A program made the translations under genes and the position numbers. 64,000 bases of DNA, taken from positions 1 to 64,000 of the forward strand of contig NC_089461.1 of the NCBI RefSeq assembly GCF_029203305.1, read 5' to 3'. Position 1 is the stretch's first letter. Every line of letters starts with the position of its first letter. The notes beneath the pieces are model-generated. The model worked only from the letters and a program-made list of their open reading frames with translations. It was not told the DNA's origin and did no database searches. Source of the DNA: Yamadazyma tenuis. Taxonomy: Eukaryota; Ascomycota; Pichiomycetes; Serinales; Debaryomycetaceae. Of the stretch, positions 48,601 through 56,242 are shown piece after piece.

Positions 48601-49902
48601 AATGTCATTTGAGAATGTTGTTTCCGTTGAAGAAAGGCTAGAAAACTTACCAGAAGTATCTTTGAAACGCAGATTATAGTCATCCAAGTTGAATACCGAC
48701 TTCCTGGATATTGGTACTGAGGACAATAGATCACCCGGATGACTGGGCTTAGCTACCGAACTTAAGGATACCAATCTGGAACTCGATTGTCTATTGAAGG
48801 TTCTAAGATCAATGGCAGTCTTTTTCTTGGTTAGCTTTTCCATAGAAGATGATGATGATTGCTTATGTTCATTCAAAGATCCTCTTCGGTTGGAATACTT
48901 TTCAACCAAAGTGTTTTTCAAGTAGTCTGGTAAGGAGGAATCGATAGAAGAATTCAACTTCACTTCGCTGTCAATAATCTCATCAGAAAGTCCTAGGTAA
49001 TTGTGAATAGTATTCATAGTTACCTTGAAGAGTCTGTTCTTTACCATTGTGACAATATGGGCAGTAGCCTTTGGATACTTGAAGTGAATTCTCTGGAATG
49101 CCAGCGCTGGAATGATTGCAATTGTTGCACCTCTCTTGTTCTTTTTCAGAGACTTGGGTCTAACAATAATATCTGGGTATGAGTGTTCAAAGTATGAGTG
49201 TTCGGGCTTCCCATTTGCTTTTGGACTGTTTTGATTGCCCGAGAGATTGAGATCCAAAGAGGATGAAGATGAAATGGAGTCGGTAATGGCGGGTTCACCG
49301 TCAAGCCATTGAGTTACAGAAGACTTGAACAAGTCTAAAGTACTATTTAAGGTCGACAATGGTACTCCACTTTTTATCTCATTTAGTAGCTGGTACCGCT
49401 GATTGCCCATGATCAAGATCTCTGGGGTATCGTTATCCAAATCTTTCAAATTCTGGAAGTCTGAGTCGTTTTTCTCGTTCATCTTAATGAAGATCTGAAC
49501 GCTTCCGTCAACCACAATCAGAAACCCCAACTTTTCGTCTAAGTACAACAATTCGTCCCAGCTGAGTTTCTGGGTCGTCATGTTCTTGGTCAACTCGTGG
49601 AAAACGGGTCTTTCAAGGTATCCAAAAATCTTGATGGCACTGAGGAATTCATCTAAATAATTTGAATTGGTCTTCAAGTTCTTCCTTTTCTTCTTGTTGA
49701 TCGAATCAACAATCTCATCTTTCTTGACATCCTTACTGATGAGCTGGGGCTCGGGATTCTTGGTGAACCTCGTTAGGTATTTGTATCTGATTAAAAATGC
49801 TGAAGTGATGGCAATGAATAGTATCGAAACCAATATGGATCGCAAGGACAAAGTCACCTGGAAGCTAGTGGAGAACAATGCGCCTAAAGACGTATACGAC
49901 AT
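45634..49902 (-). CDS. NTE1: Lysophospholipase Nte1 (neuropathy target esterase family)
   Basis: 1422-residue ER membrane serine esterase that deacylates phosphatidylcholine to glycerophosphocholine. An N-terminal membrane anchor (about 18-40) precedes cyclic-nucleotide-binding-like domains (about 100-200, 605-720 and 735-860; FEPGKIVIEQNSFNSGLYYV, GDVLAAEGDQANGFHIILSG). The C-terminal patatin domain (about 1110-1280) has the oxyanion loop GGGGARG, the nucleophile Ser1149 in GGTSIGSF, and the catalytic Asp1267 in LLDGGYLDNLP. Long Ser-rich linkers (200-600) are as in fungal orthologues. Full length. Confidence 0.96.
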   Translation of the reverse strand: MSYTSLGALFSTSFQVTLSLRSILVSILFIAITSAFLIRYKYLTRFTKNPEPQLISKDVKKDEIVDSINKKKRKNLKTNSNYLDEFLSAIKIFGYLERPVFHELTKNMTTQKLSWDELLYLDEKLGFLIVVDGSVQIFIKMNEKNDSDFQNLKDLDNDTPEILIMGNQRYQLLNEIKSGVPLSTLNSTLDLFKSSVTQWLDGEPAITDSISSSSSLDLNLSGNQNSPKANGKPEHSYFEHSYPDIIVRPKSLKKNKRGATIAIIPALAFQRIHFKYPKATAHIVTMVKNRLFKVTMNTIHNYLGLSDEIIDSEVKLNSSIDSSLPDYLKNTLVEKYSNRRGSLNEHKQSSSSSMEKLTKKKTAIDLRTFNRQSSSRLVSLSSVAKPSHPGDLLSSVPISRKSVFNLDDYNLRFKDTSGKFSSLSSTETTFSNDIEETEETSTRIAVVENMFKLLGIDGNSPFLKRTELIPIASRLGSLSSSPSMSGLSNLASSTDPSGFLINPFNKNKVYDDYASRNRYDSFSSVPSTTNSRAASPKIYSTINQSQLAQYNNSLNGTESKGVDSLLEGIQRPKAVSISNGSGFDFDSVKDDFAKNLKIKYFEPGKIVIEQNSFNSGLYYVIDGSLDVECNKASGRDNKIVTVKRGSIPQGGLGGYLSSILGIKALTTLKASSKGVILACIHKYDWARLMDKYYQLQLPLACRYKSLLSKEILTIDFALEWCHIQAGDVLAAEGDQANGFHIILSGRFRVVQSKSQNSTKDMLDGNGKIGDEFNVLGEYGHGESIGEVEVLTASRRATSLIAVRDSETARIPRTLFEILSSQNPSIMVKVSRIVAAKVASAQNDLRIKNSLSSTITVPQTNSSTPFQSPLSHISGNYKTITVLPTVNGLPVREFATKLVNSLEIIGRKVIALDQSTILTHLGRHAFDDSLSQLKLSGFFATLEEEYETIVYICDSTVRSSWTSTCISQGDCILLLANAQDYDVAVSVGEFEKLLIKYRTTARTDLCLLHPEKFVPYGSTSIWLKDRNWVQGHHHIQMTIANSIGNEPLKKKSIIEDIALKISERTNQNIKQRFEIVRSRLSRNSRLNKTEKASTAVEPYKNDFLRLARILSNEAIGLVLGGGGARGISHLGVVTALERHGIPVDIIGGTSIGSFVGGLYGLEYNSVSIYGKVKKFAKRVSSYWLSLFDLTLPVTSYLSGYEFNRGIWKVLGFSELEDSWIKFYCNSTNITNSTMDIHEYGIMWRFIRASMSLAGLLPPIAYNGCMLLDGGYLDNLPVLEMKRRGAKYIMAVDVGSVDDRSPMNYGDTLSGIWVVFNRWNPFSKHPNVPNMMDIQSRLAYVASVNALEIAKRTPGVYYMRPPIEEFGTLDFGKFEVIYKVGLDYAEEILTQWENEGKLPKIVGRIKHSGTSSSERPGLFRRNSL

Positions 49903-50258
49903 GACTGGGAGGAATGCTACTGAATGGGCCTATATTAGTAGATGAATGATTAATCGATTATCACAGATTGGCTAACAATATTTGCTCGCAATTCCGGGGA
50001 AAGTGATGGGGAGCCCTGGATTGCAATGATATGTGAAACACCCAAAAGGTAGAGTTAAAAAGACAATTAACAATATTTCAACTACAAAAAGATAATATAC
50101 CTAGTAGATAGGAATGGGGGTTCCAACTTTGAACTACTGGTAACTTTCTTATAATACGAATAATTGATGATTGCCCACTTCCTGAGAAGCCGGCTCGAAA
50201 GCTGCGAAAAATCACAGTGCACATGGGCGAAGTATATAATTTATACTACATAGCAGCA

Positions 50259-51896
50259 TTAAGGATCATAAGGCAAACAGTTGAAACGGTTCAAGATTCT
50301 CTCAATCCCATCCATACCCAATTCCAAATAATGGAGCTCAGGACCATAACTGATTCTCACGTAATTGTACCAGATAACATCTTCCAAGTGAGATAAATTC
50401 TGGGGATTAATCAAAAAGAAGAAACCGGGCACAACAATGACCTTTTCATGCAAACACTCGTGGAAAAACCCAAGACAGTTGGACAACTTATGAGGTAAGT
50501 GGGACAAGTTCAACCACAAATAGAAAGTTGAGTTGGGAGTGTTTGTTTCGTTGATGTTGAAACCCATTTTCTTGAGTCTAGCCAATACATAGTCCCTCTT
50601 CATTTTGAAATGGATCTGCAAGGCCTTCATTTCGTTCCTTACCTTCAATGGCTCCAACATTTCGATGGCAGCGTACTGGAAAGGACTGTTTGAACCTCCA
50701 TCCAAATATGATCCTGCTGAACTTAAAGCATTTATGTAGTCCTCAGGACCAAGAATCCAACAAGTTCTCCACCCGGGCAATCTAAAGGCTTTCGTAAGAC
50801 CGTTCAAAATCAAAACTGGGTCCTTGTTGACATCCTCAATGAACTCAGCAGAACTAATTGATGACCCGGTACAGCCATCATCATAATAATAGTGGGAATA
50901 AAACTCATCCATGATCAACAAGCACTTTTCCCTGCACATCTTGTGCAACTGGTGAAGCTGGTGTTTAGTCAAGCACCTGCCCGTTGGGTTTCTGGGATTG
51001 GAGGTCAACAAAGCACTAACCCCCCGCTTCAACTCATTCTTGATCAAGTTCAAGTGGAAGTTGTAATTGTCCTGTTCGTTCAATGGCACTGGAATAGGAC
51101 TAAAATTCTTGAACAACGACAACATCTCCGCGTACGCAGTATAGTCAGGTAAGAAAAACGAGAGATAGCAATCCTTGATGATGGAGGCAATTCTTGTGAG
51201 TCCGGCTCTTCCCCCTGGAACAATACACACGTTCTTCCATGTGTATTTGGACTGTTTGGTGAGACGGTAAGTCTCGTTGTAATAATGGGCCACCGCCTCT
51301 CTCAACGGTTTTATACCGGCAGTTGGAGCATACTCCTTGGACTTGTCGGGGATTGGGATGGAAGTAGGCCTCTTGAATGAGCCGGGAATGGTGTCACCGT
51401 GCTCAGGGGCACCTTGGCCCAAGTTGGCCCATTTTTTATCTTCCTCGTCGGTCTGACCAAACCCATATTCATTGGCCCTCTCAGTAACCCAAAGAACCCC
51501 CGTCGACGACTGCTGCGAGTTCATTGCCGGTTTATGAATATCTTCATTGAACTTGGGTTTTGGCAATGGCACCGGTGACGATTCTCTTCCAGCACTTAGT
51601 TTTTGGTAGAGCTTATCCTTCATGGACTCTCTGGGATTTCTGGCGGTGGGAAGAGAGATATTTTCATTGTTTTGAAGCAAATCAATTAATGAGGAAGAAG
51701 ACCGTTTCAAGGCTTCAGGGAGGGTTGACTCCAATCTCTCGAACTCAGATACATCATCGTCCTCACTCATGGGGTAAGACATGGTTGATGAGTGAAAATG
51801 CGATTTGGTCGTGTGTGGCCGCCAAAATAATAAACCTGTGCGTAGCGGAAGAGGGTTGCTCCATTTTACCATTCTGGCACGAGAGGGGCCAGCCAC
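50259..51896 (-). CDS. PLP-dependent class I/II aminotransferase
   Basis: 545 residues if started at 51896, or 507 from Met39 (51782, MSYPMSEDDDVSEFERLEST). Fold type I motifs are present: NPRNPTGR, LLIMDEFYSHYYYDDG, and the PLP lysine Lys369 in NGLTKAFRLPGWR, with the C-terminal substrate Arg region VRISYG. Upstream of Met39 the frame encodes 38 residues rich in Arg/Lys/Ser/Thr with no acidic residue, which could be a mitochondrial presequence or a non-coding extension. The amino-acid substrate cannot be read from sequence. Confidence 0.85.
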   Translation of the reverse strand: MAGPSRARMVKWSNPLPLRTGLLFWRPHTTKSHFHSSTMSYPMSEDDDVSEFERLESTLPEALKRSSSSLIDLLQNNENISLPTARNPRESMKDKLYQKLSAGRESSPVPLPKPKFNEDIHKPAMNSQQSSTGVLWVTERANEYGFGQTDEEDKKWANLGQGAPEHGDTIPGSFKRPTSIPIPDKSKEYAPTAGIKPLREAVAHYYNETYRLTKQSKYTWKNVCIVPGGRAGLTRIASIIKDCYLSFFLPDYTAYAEMLSLFKNFSPIPVPLNEQDNYNFHLNLIKNELKRGVSALLTSNPRNPTGRCLTKHQLHQLHKMCREKCLLIMDEFYSHYYYDDGCTGSSISSAEFIEDVNKDPVLILNGLTKAFRLPGWRTCWILGPEDYINALSSAGSYLDGGSNSPFQYAAIEMLEPLKVRNEMKALQIHFKMKRDYVLARLKKMGFNINETNTPNSTFYLWLNLSHLPHKLSNCLGFFHECLHEKVIVVPGFFFLINPQNLSHLEDVIWYNYVRISYGPELHYLELGMDGIERILNRFNCLPYDP

Positions 51897-52586
51897 GGGA
51901 CGAGCGGCACCGAGCTAGTGGTGTCAGCGGTGCCAATGGCAATACACTCAGCTTCTCGAAGTCTCAGGTTATCCATCAACTCCTGAACCGTAAACCATTG
52001 TTTTTATCTATCATATCTGTAGCCAATGAAGCACACCCATTACCAACTACCTCTGTCCAGCAAATCGTCGTCTCGCAAATTATGCATCTGTGCGCAAAGC
52101 ATCCAATCACTGTAGAAAACAAACATAAGTGGCATTTTTCGCAGTTGACTGCAAAATGTTCGGCCTCCGAAACTCGGCTCACACAATGATTCAAACCCCA
52201 TGGAGCAATTTCATTGCACAACCTCAACAAGAAACAATGGGGACTGCCAAGTGCGAAATTGGCTCTTCGGTCGCTCTCCGTTCCACCCCGGTCCCGTTAT
52301 CTGTTGCGATTTAGGGTTTAGGATTTAAATGTGCTGGGGATCGGTGGGGACGCCATAGGTTTTCGCGATGAGGATCATCCACATAAAAAGCCGGAATTTC
52401 CCTGGCAACTATTAAGAGCCTTTTTTCATATATATCTATACATATATATTGACGTGACCGGTAGCTGTCTTCACTCGAACACCGCTAATTTCCCTTGTTT
52501 CCACCTACTCGATCCACCAGAGTAACTAAGTCAGTGGCCACCCTTTTAAACCTTTAGATTTCCTGTAAGTTTTTGGTCTCATATAT
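51897..52586. promoter_or_regulatory. Divergent intergenic region, aminotransferase / F-box gene
   Basis: 690 bp between two divergent genes. TATA-like runs (catatatatctatacatatatatt, about 52427-52450, and catatatatg, about 52580) precede the plus-strand gene. No RNA gene or convincing small protein is visible; open frames here overlap on both strands without recognisable content. Confidence 0.4.
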
Positions 52587-54383
52587 ATGTTCAGGAAACT
52601 CGTATTCACAGTTACCAAAAAGGATTGCGATCAACCCCAACAACACCTTAAAGATGGCTCTGAACTCGTTCATCCAGCTCCTGAAGATATATCATTTTCA
52701 CATGACTTGTCTGCCCTTGACGGAGTTCTTCTTTCTCCACAAGAATCAGGATCCGATGACTTCGGCAATGATACCCCAATGTTGTTGTCCCCCATAACTT
52801 CTATCGAGTCCTACAACCAAACCATCTCCAAAGCCCTCATTCCAGATGAATCCGATGCTCGCCGGTTGACTAGCATTAATGACCTTCCACTCGAGATTTT
52901 GATGAAGATCATAGGATACGTGTATTTTGATTCCGATAACTTCGACTCCATCTACAAGCTTTTGGAAAGTTTTACCAAGTTGGGCTTGGTGTCGAAGTTG
53001 TTCCACTTGTTGAGTGTCAAGTACCTTTACAAATATGCTGCTTTCAACAGACCGCACGCATTTCACAAGTTCTTGATAAACTTGCAAAACAACCCCAACT
53101 TGGGCAAATACGTTCAGTTTGTGGACTTTGAAACATTCACGTCCATTGGATTGGGAAGAACCGGCAAGATGAACCAGGAAATCCAAATGGTGACCTCCAG
53201 AACCATCTTCACCAGTTTGACCAAAACCCCAAATTTGATTGAGTTTTTAGCCAGTGAGAACATCCAAGACGATATGAACGTCGATGTTTTGAATTACTTG
53301 TTCAACGAGCTTCCCAATTTACAAAGCTTGGACTTTTGTGGAGCTTCGTCCAAGGCGTTCTACGAGGCATTCCGTGGCTTGACGATTGATAAACCATTGA
53401 AGAAATTGTTCAAAGTCTCCTTTCATGATTGTTCTAACTTATCAGTGGATATCTTTGAAAAGATCTTGCCACATTTAGTGAACTTAAGAAGATTGGACTT
53501 GACCCATACTTCAGTAAACTCGAGCTTATTGTTGAATTACTTGCCAAATTCTTGCAATTTAACCCACTTATCGTTATCAAGATGCTCCAAATTGACTACA
53601 AGAGATTTGATCAACTTTTTAGTGAACCACCCATCGGTAGCAAATAATCAGTTACAATGGCTCAACTTGTCCGTTGATTCCAATGTGGTTACTCCTTTAA
53701 ACTCGAATTACTTGTTCTTTACCTTGAAGCACATGAATGCTTCTAACTTGCAGTACCTCAATTTGAAAGGTTTGCCCATCACAGAAAAACTCTTGACTTT
53801 GATCAACATGAAATTTCAGAACTTGAAGACCTTGTCCATTGCATTTTCCTCCATCGATTTCGAATTTTTGTTTGAATTCCTTCTCAGTACCCCATGTTTA
53901 GCCCACATCGATTTAACCGGCTGCAAATTAACCAAAGCGCAAATTTTGCAGCTCATCACCATTCCTCATTTAAGCTCACTTGAGTGTGAATCCCAAACCC
54001 TAAAGGATTTGACCAACAATGAGAGCCAGTTTATAAGAAGAGATTCTTTGGTATGGAGATTCCATGACAATAATGGTAGAAGAGCCTGGATTTATAGATT
54101 GGAATCCACTGATGACCAATACAAACAAATTCAGCAATTTGGTAAGATTTTAAATTTGAATCTAACGTATTACGATTTAAATACTGGAGAGAAAATTGTC
54201 ACCAAGAACTTGAGACCAAGATTCTTGAAATATGTCGGTAAAAAAATCAATTGCTCGGTTGGTTTCCAAAACCTCCAATGCTGTAAACATAAGAAATACT
54301 TGAACAACTCCTACGATGAAGACGTGTGGCCAGGAAAGTTCTGTGAGACTGGCATCTATAACTATTACTCCTTGAACATATAA
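52587..54383 (+). CDS. F-box/leucine-rich-repeat protein (SCF adaptor candidate)
   Basis: 598 residues. An F-box-like segment (about 90-140; SINDLPLEILMKIIGYVYFD, LVSKLFHLLSVKYLYKYAAF) would bind Skp1. Leucine-rich repeats follow (about 215-470; LPNLQSLDFCGASSK, LVNLRRLDLTHTS, NLTHLSLSRCSKLT, NLQYLNLKGLP). The C-terminal region contains WRFHDNNGRRAWIYRLES and a Cys-bearing tail ending GIYNYYSLNI. It is most like the uncharacterised S. cerevisiae F-box proteins YDR131C/YLR352W as I remember them. Target proteins unknown. An earlier out-of-frame ATG at 52573 lies just upstream. Confidence 0.8.
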   Translation: MFRKLVFTVTKKDCDQPQQHLKDGSELVHPAPEDISFSHDLSALDGVLLSPQESGSDDFGNDTPMLLSPITSIESYNQTISKALIPDESDARRLTSINDLPLEILMKIIGYVYFDSDNFDSIYKLLESFTKLGLVSKLFHLLSVKYLYKYAAFNRPHAFHKFLINLQNNPNLGKYVQFVDFETFTSIGLGRTGKMNQEIQMVTSRTIFTSLTKTPNLIEFLASENIQDDMNVDVLNYLFNELPNLQSLDFCGASSKAFYEAFRGLTIDKPLKKLFKVSFHDCSNLSVDIFEKILPHLVNLRRLDLTHTSVNSSLLLNYLPNSCNLTHLSLSRCSKLTTRDLINFLVNHPSVANNQLQWLNLSVDSNVVTPLNSNYLFFTLKHMNASNLQYLNLKGLPITEKLLTLINMKFQNLKTLSIAFSSIDFEFLFEFLLSTPCLAHIDLTGCKLTKAQILQLITIPHLSSLECESQTLKDLTNNESQFIRRDSLVWRFHDNNGRRAWIYRLESTDDQYKQIQQFGKILNLNLTYYDLNTGEKIVTKNLRPRFLKYVGKKINCSVGFQNLQCCKHKKYLNNSYDEDVWPGKFCETGIYNYYSLNI

Positions 54384-54511
54384 TGGATCAAACTAAGAGG
54401 AATTATATTTAATGAATTTACGACTTTGTACTATACTTTTTGTGTGTATCATCTCTCATGTAAATATCACATTTTGCGGGGGATCGCATTTTCATTTTCA
54501 CACCTACTATC

Positions 54512-55732
54512 ATGAACAAGGACATCGAAAAGACCGTCACAGAAATAAGGGGGAAGTTTGACACCTCCAAATTGTCGGATTTCATTACCAATGAGAATGC
54601 AATCAGCTCAAACCCACTGGTGTCCCTTGGTATCCACATACCCAAGTGGCAAGGTCCCCTTACTATCAAACAATTTGTATTCGGACAGTCCAATCCAACG
54701 TATTTGATTATTGACGCCAACAACAACTTATCTGTGTTGAGAAGGAAGCCATTTCCAAACTCTAAGCTTGTTTCCAAGTCTGCTCATGCCATTGAAAGAG
54801 AATTCTTTATCATTAACGGTATTAACACTTTGAACGAAAGGAGTCTGAAGAAAGTCCCAGTCCCAGATACATACTTTTTGTGTGAAGACGAGTCCATTAT
54901 TGGATATGTGTTTTACGTTATGGAGTACGTTGAAGGAGCACTGATCAAAAACCCCGATATGGGGGACCTTGCACCAGCCAAAAAAGACCAATTGTGGAAT
55001 TCGATCATGGATACCATTACTGCGATTCACTCTTTGGACGCAGATAAGTTGATTGAACTGCTCCCAGAAAAACACTTTCCACAATTCAAGAAACCCAAGT
55101 CGGTCACTGGTTCGTCTGCTTCGTACTTTGAAAGGCAGATGAAGACGTTGGCTGGTGTATCGAAGAAACAAGGTGAAACAGTAGAACCAATTCCACACTT
55201 TGATGTCATCACTCAGTATATCTTGAAAAATGCCCCCAAAGATCCAGTCAAAAAGATGTTGATTCATGGCGATTGCAAGATCGACAACTTCTTATTTGAC
55301 AAGCAGTTGAACAAAGTTATTGCAGTTTTGGACTGGGAATTGTGCACGTTTGGCCACCCCCTCTTCGACTTAGCTAACTTCTTGCAACCATTCCAAATCC
55401 CTAACGAATTGAATGCTCTTTTCTTTGCTCCTTTGGAGACCGATGTCGGAAAGGAGAACTCAGCTTCTTTGCAGTTAATTCAGGATAAATTAAAATTGTA
55501 CAAACAAAAGTTGGGGTTTGTGTGGGATCCAAACGACCCATCGAACGATCCAGTAAAGAAATGGCAAGTTGGCTTCTTATTTGGACTAGTCAGGTTGTCG
55601 GTGATTTCGCAGGGAATTGCCATGAGAATCAAAAAGGGTTCTGCATCTTCTGCTAATGCTGCCGGTTTTGGTTCTTTATACCCCTACTTGGCGGAGCTTG
55701 TATTTGGGGACATTAGACCTCCAAAATTGTAG
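54512..55732 (+). CDS. Aminoglycoside-phosphotransferase-fold kinase, ACAD10/11 N-terminal-like
   Basis: 406 residues with a protein-kinase-like APH fold. Visible parts: a nucleotide-binding N-lobe (FVFGQSNPTYLI, SVLRRKP), hinge YVMEYVEGALIK, catalytic loop LIHGDCKIDNFLFD, and the metal-binding block VLDWELCTFGHPLFDLANFL. In animals and bacteria this domain is fused to or paired with acyl-CoA dehydrogenases (ACAD10/11) that degrade 4-hydroxy acids. Here it stands alone without the dehydrogenase. Its substrate in yeast is unknown. DSS4 follows 64 bp later on the same strand. Confidence 0.85.
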   Translation: MNKDIEKTVTEIRGKFDTSKLSDFITNENAISSNPLVSLGIHIPKWQGPLTIKQFVFGQSNPTYLIIDANNNLSVLRRKPFPNSKLVSKSAHAIEREFFIINGINTLNERSLKKVPVPDTYFLCEDESIIGYVFYVMEYVEGALIKNPDMGDLAPAKKDQLWNSIMDTITAIHSLDADKLIELLPEKHFPQFKKPKSVTGSSASYFERQMKTLAGVSKKQGETVEPIPHFDVITQYILKNAPKDPVKKMLIHGDCKIDNFLFDKQLNKVIAVLDWELCTFGHPLFDLANFLQPFQIPNELNALFFAPLETDVGKENSASLQLIQDKLKLYKQKLGFVWDPNDPSNDPVKKWQVGFLFGLVRLSVISQGIAMRIKKGSASSANAAGFGSLYPYLAELVFGDIRPPKL

Positions 55733-55796
55733 ACACTCAATACACATTTGACGAATTTTTCGCAGTCGAAAAATCAACTCCGAATCTTTAAGACTC

Positions 55797-56201
55797 ATGA
55801 ACTTTGAACAGGCAAGAGAAGGCACTGGTTCAGTCAAGTGTCCGTTTCCCAACTGTGACACCAAAATCATTTCTTACACGGAGCCCTTACGTGAATCTGT
55901 TGTCCAAATTCCCAGTGCCCCTGAAATGGTGAATTTAGAAAAAACCCCTTCCTCATCCAAATTCTTTAGGATATCAGATATGTGGGACTTTGACAACATT
56001 GGCGTCTCAAGGCCCCTTGAGCAATATACTGACTTCAAGATTGACAGCCAGACCTTCGACATAGAGAGGATCTTGATATGCTCAGAGTGTGATAAAGGTC
56101 CCATTGGATTTGCTGGCCATTTCAATCACGACACCGAAAAACTGCCCAATACGCTAACGTATTTTTTGTCGTGTAACAGCATGGTCTACCTGGGTCAATG
56201 A
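55797..56201 (+). CDS. DSS4: Guanine-nucleotide release factor Dss4 (Mss4 family)
   Basis: 134-residue zinc-binding protein that stabilises nucleotide-free Sec4-type Rab GTPases in exocytosis. Zinc ligands are CPFPNC (CX4C) and ICSECDKGPIG (CX2C). The Rab-contact block reads MWDFDNIGVSRPL, close to the VWDFDNVGVSREI remembered for S. cerevisiae Dss4. Length matches (143). Convergent with FAO1 across 41 bp. Confidence 0.92.
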   Translation: MNFEQAREGTGSVKCPFPNCDTKIISYTEPLRESVVQIPSAPEMVNLEKTPSSSKFFRISDMWDFDNIGVSRPLEQYTDFKIDSQTFDIERILICSECDKGPIGFAGHFNHDTEKLPNTLTYFLSCNSMVYLGQ

Positions 56202-56242
56202 GTTTTATAGCATTAAAAGTTGAATACGTATCAAAAAATAAA

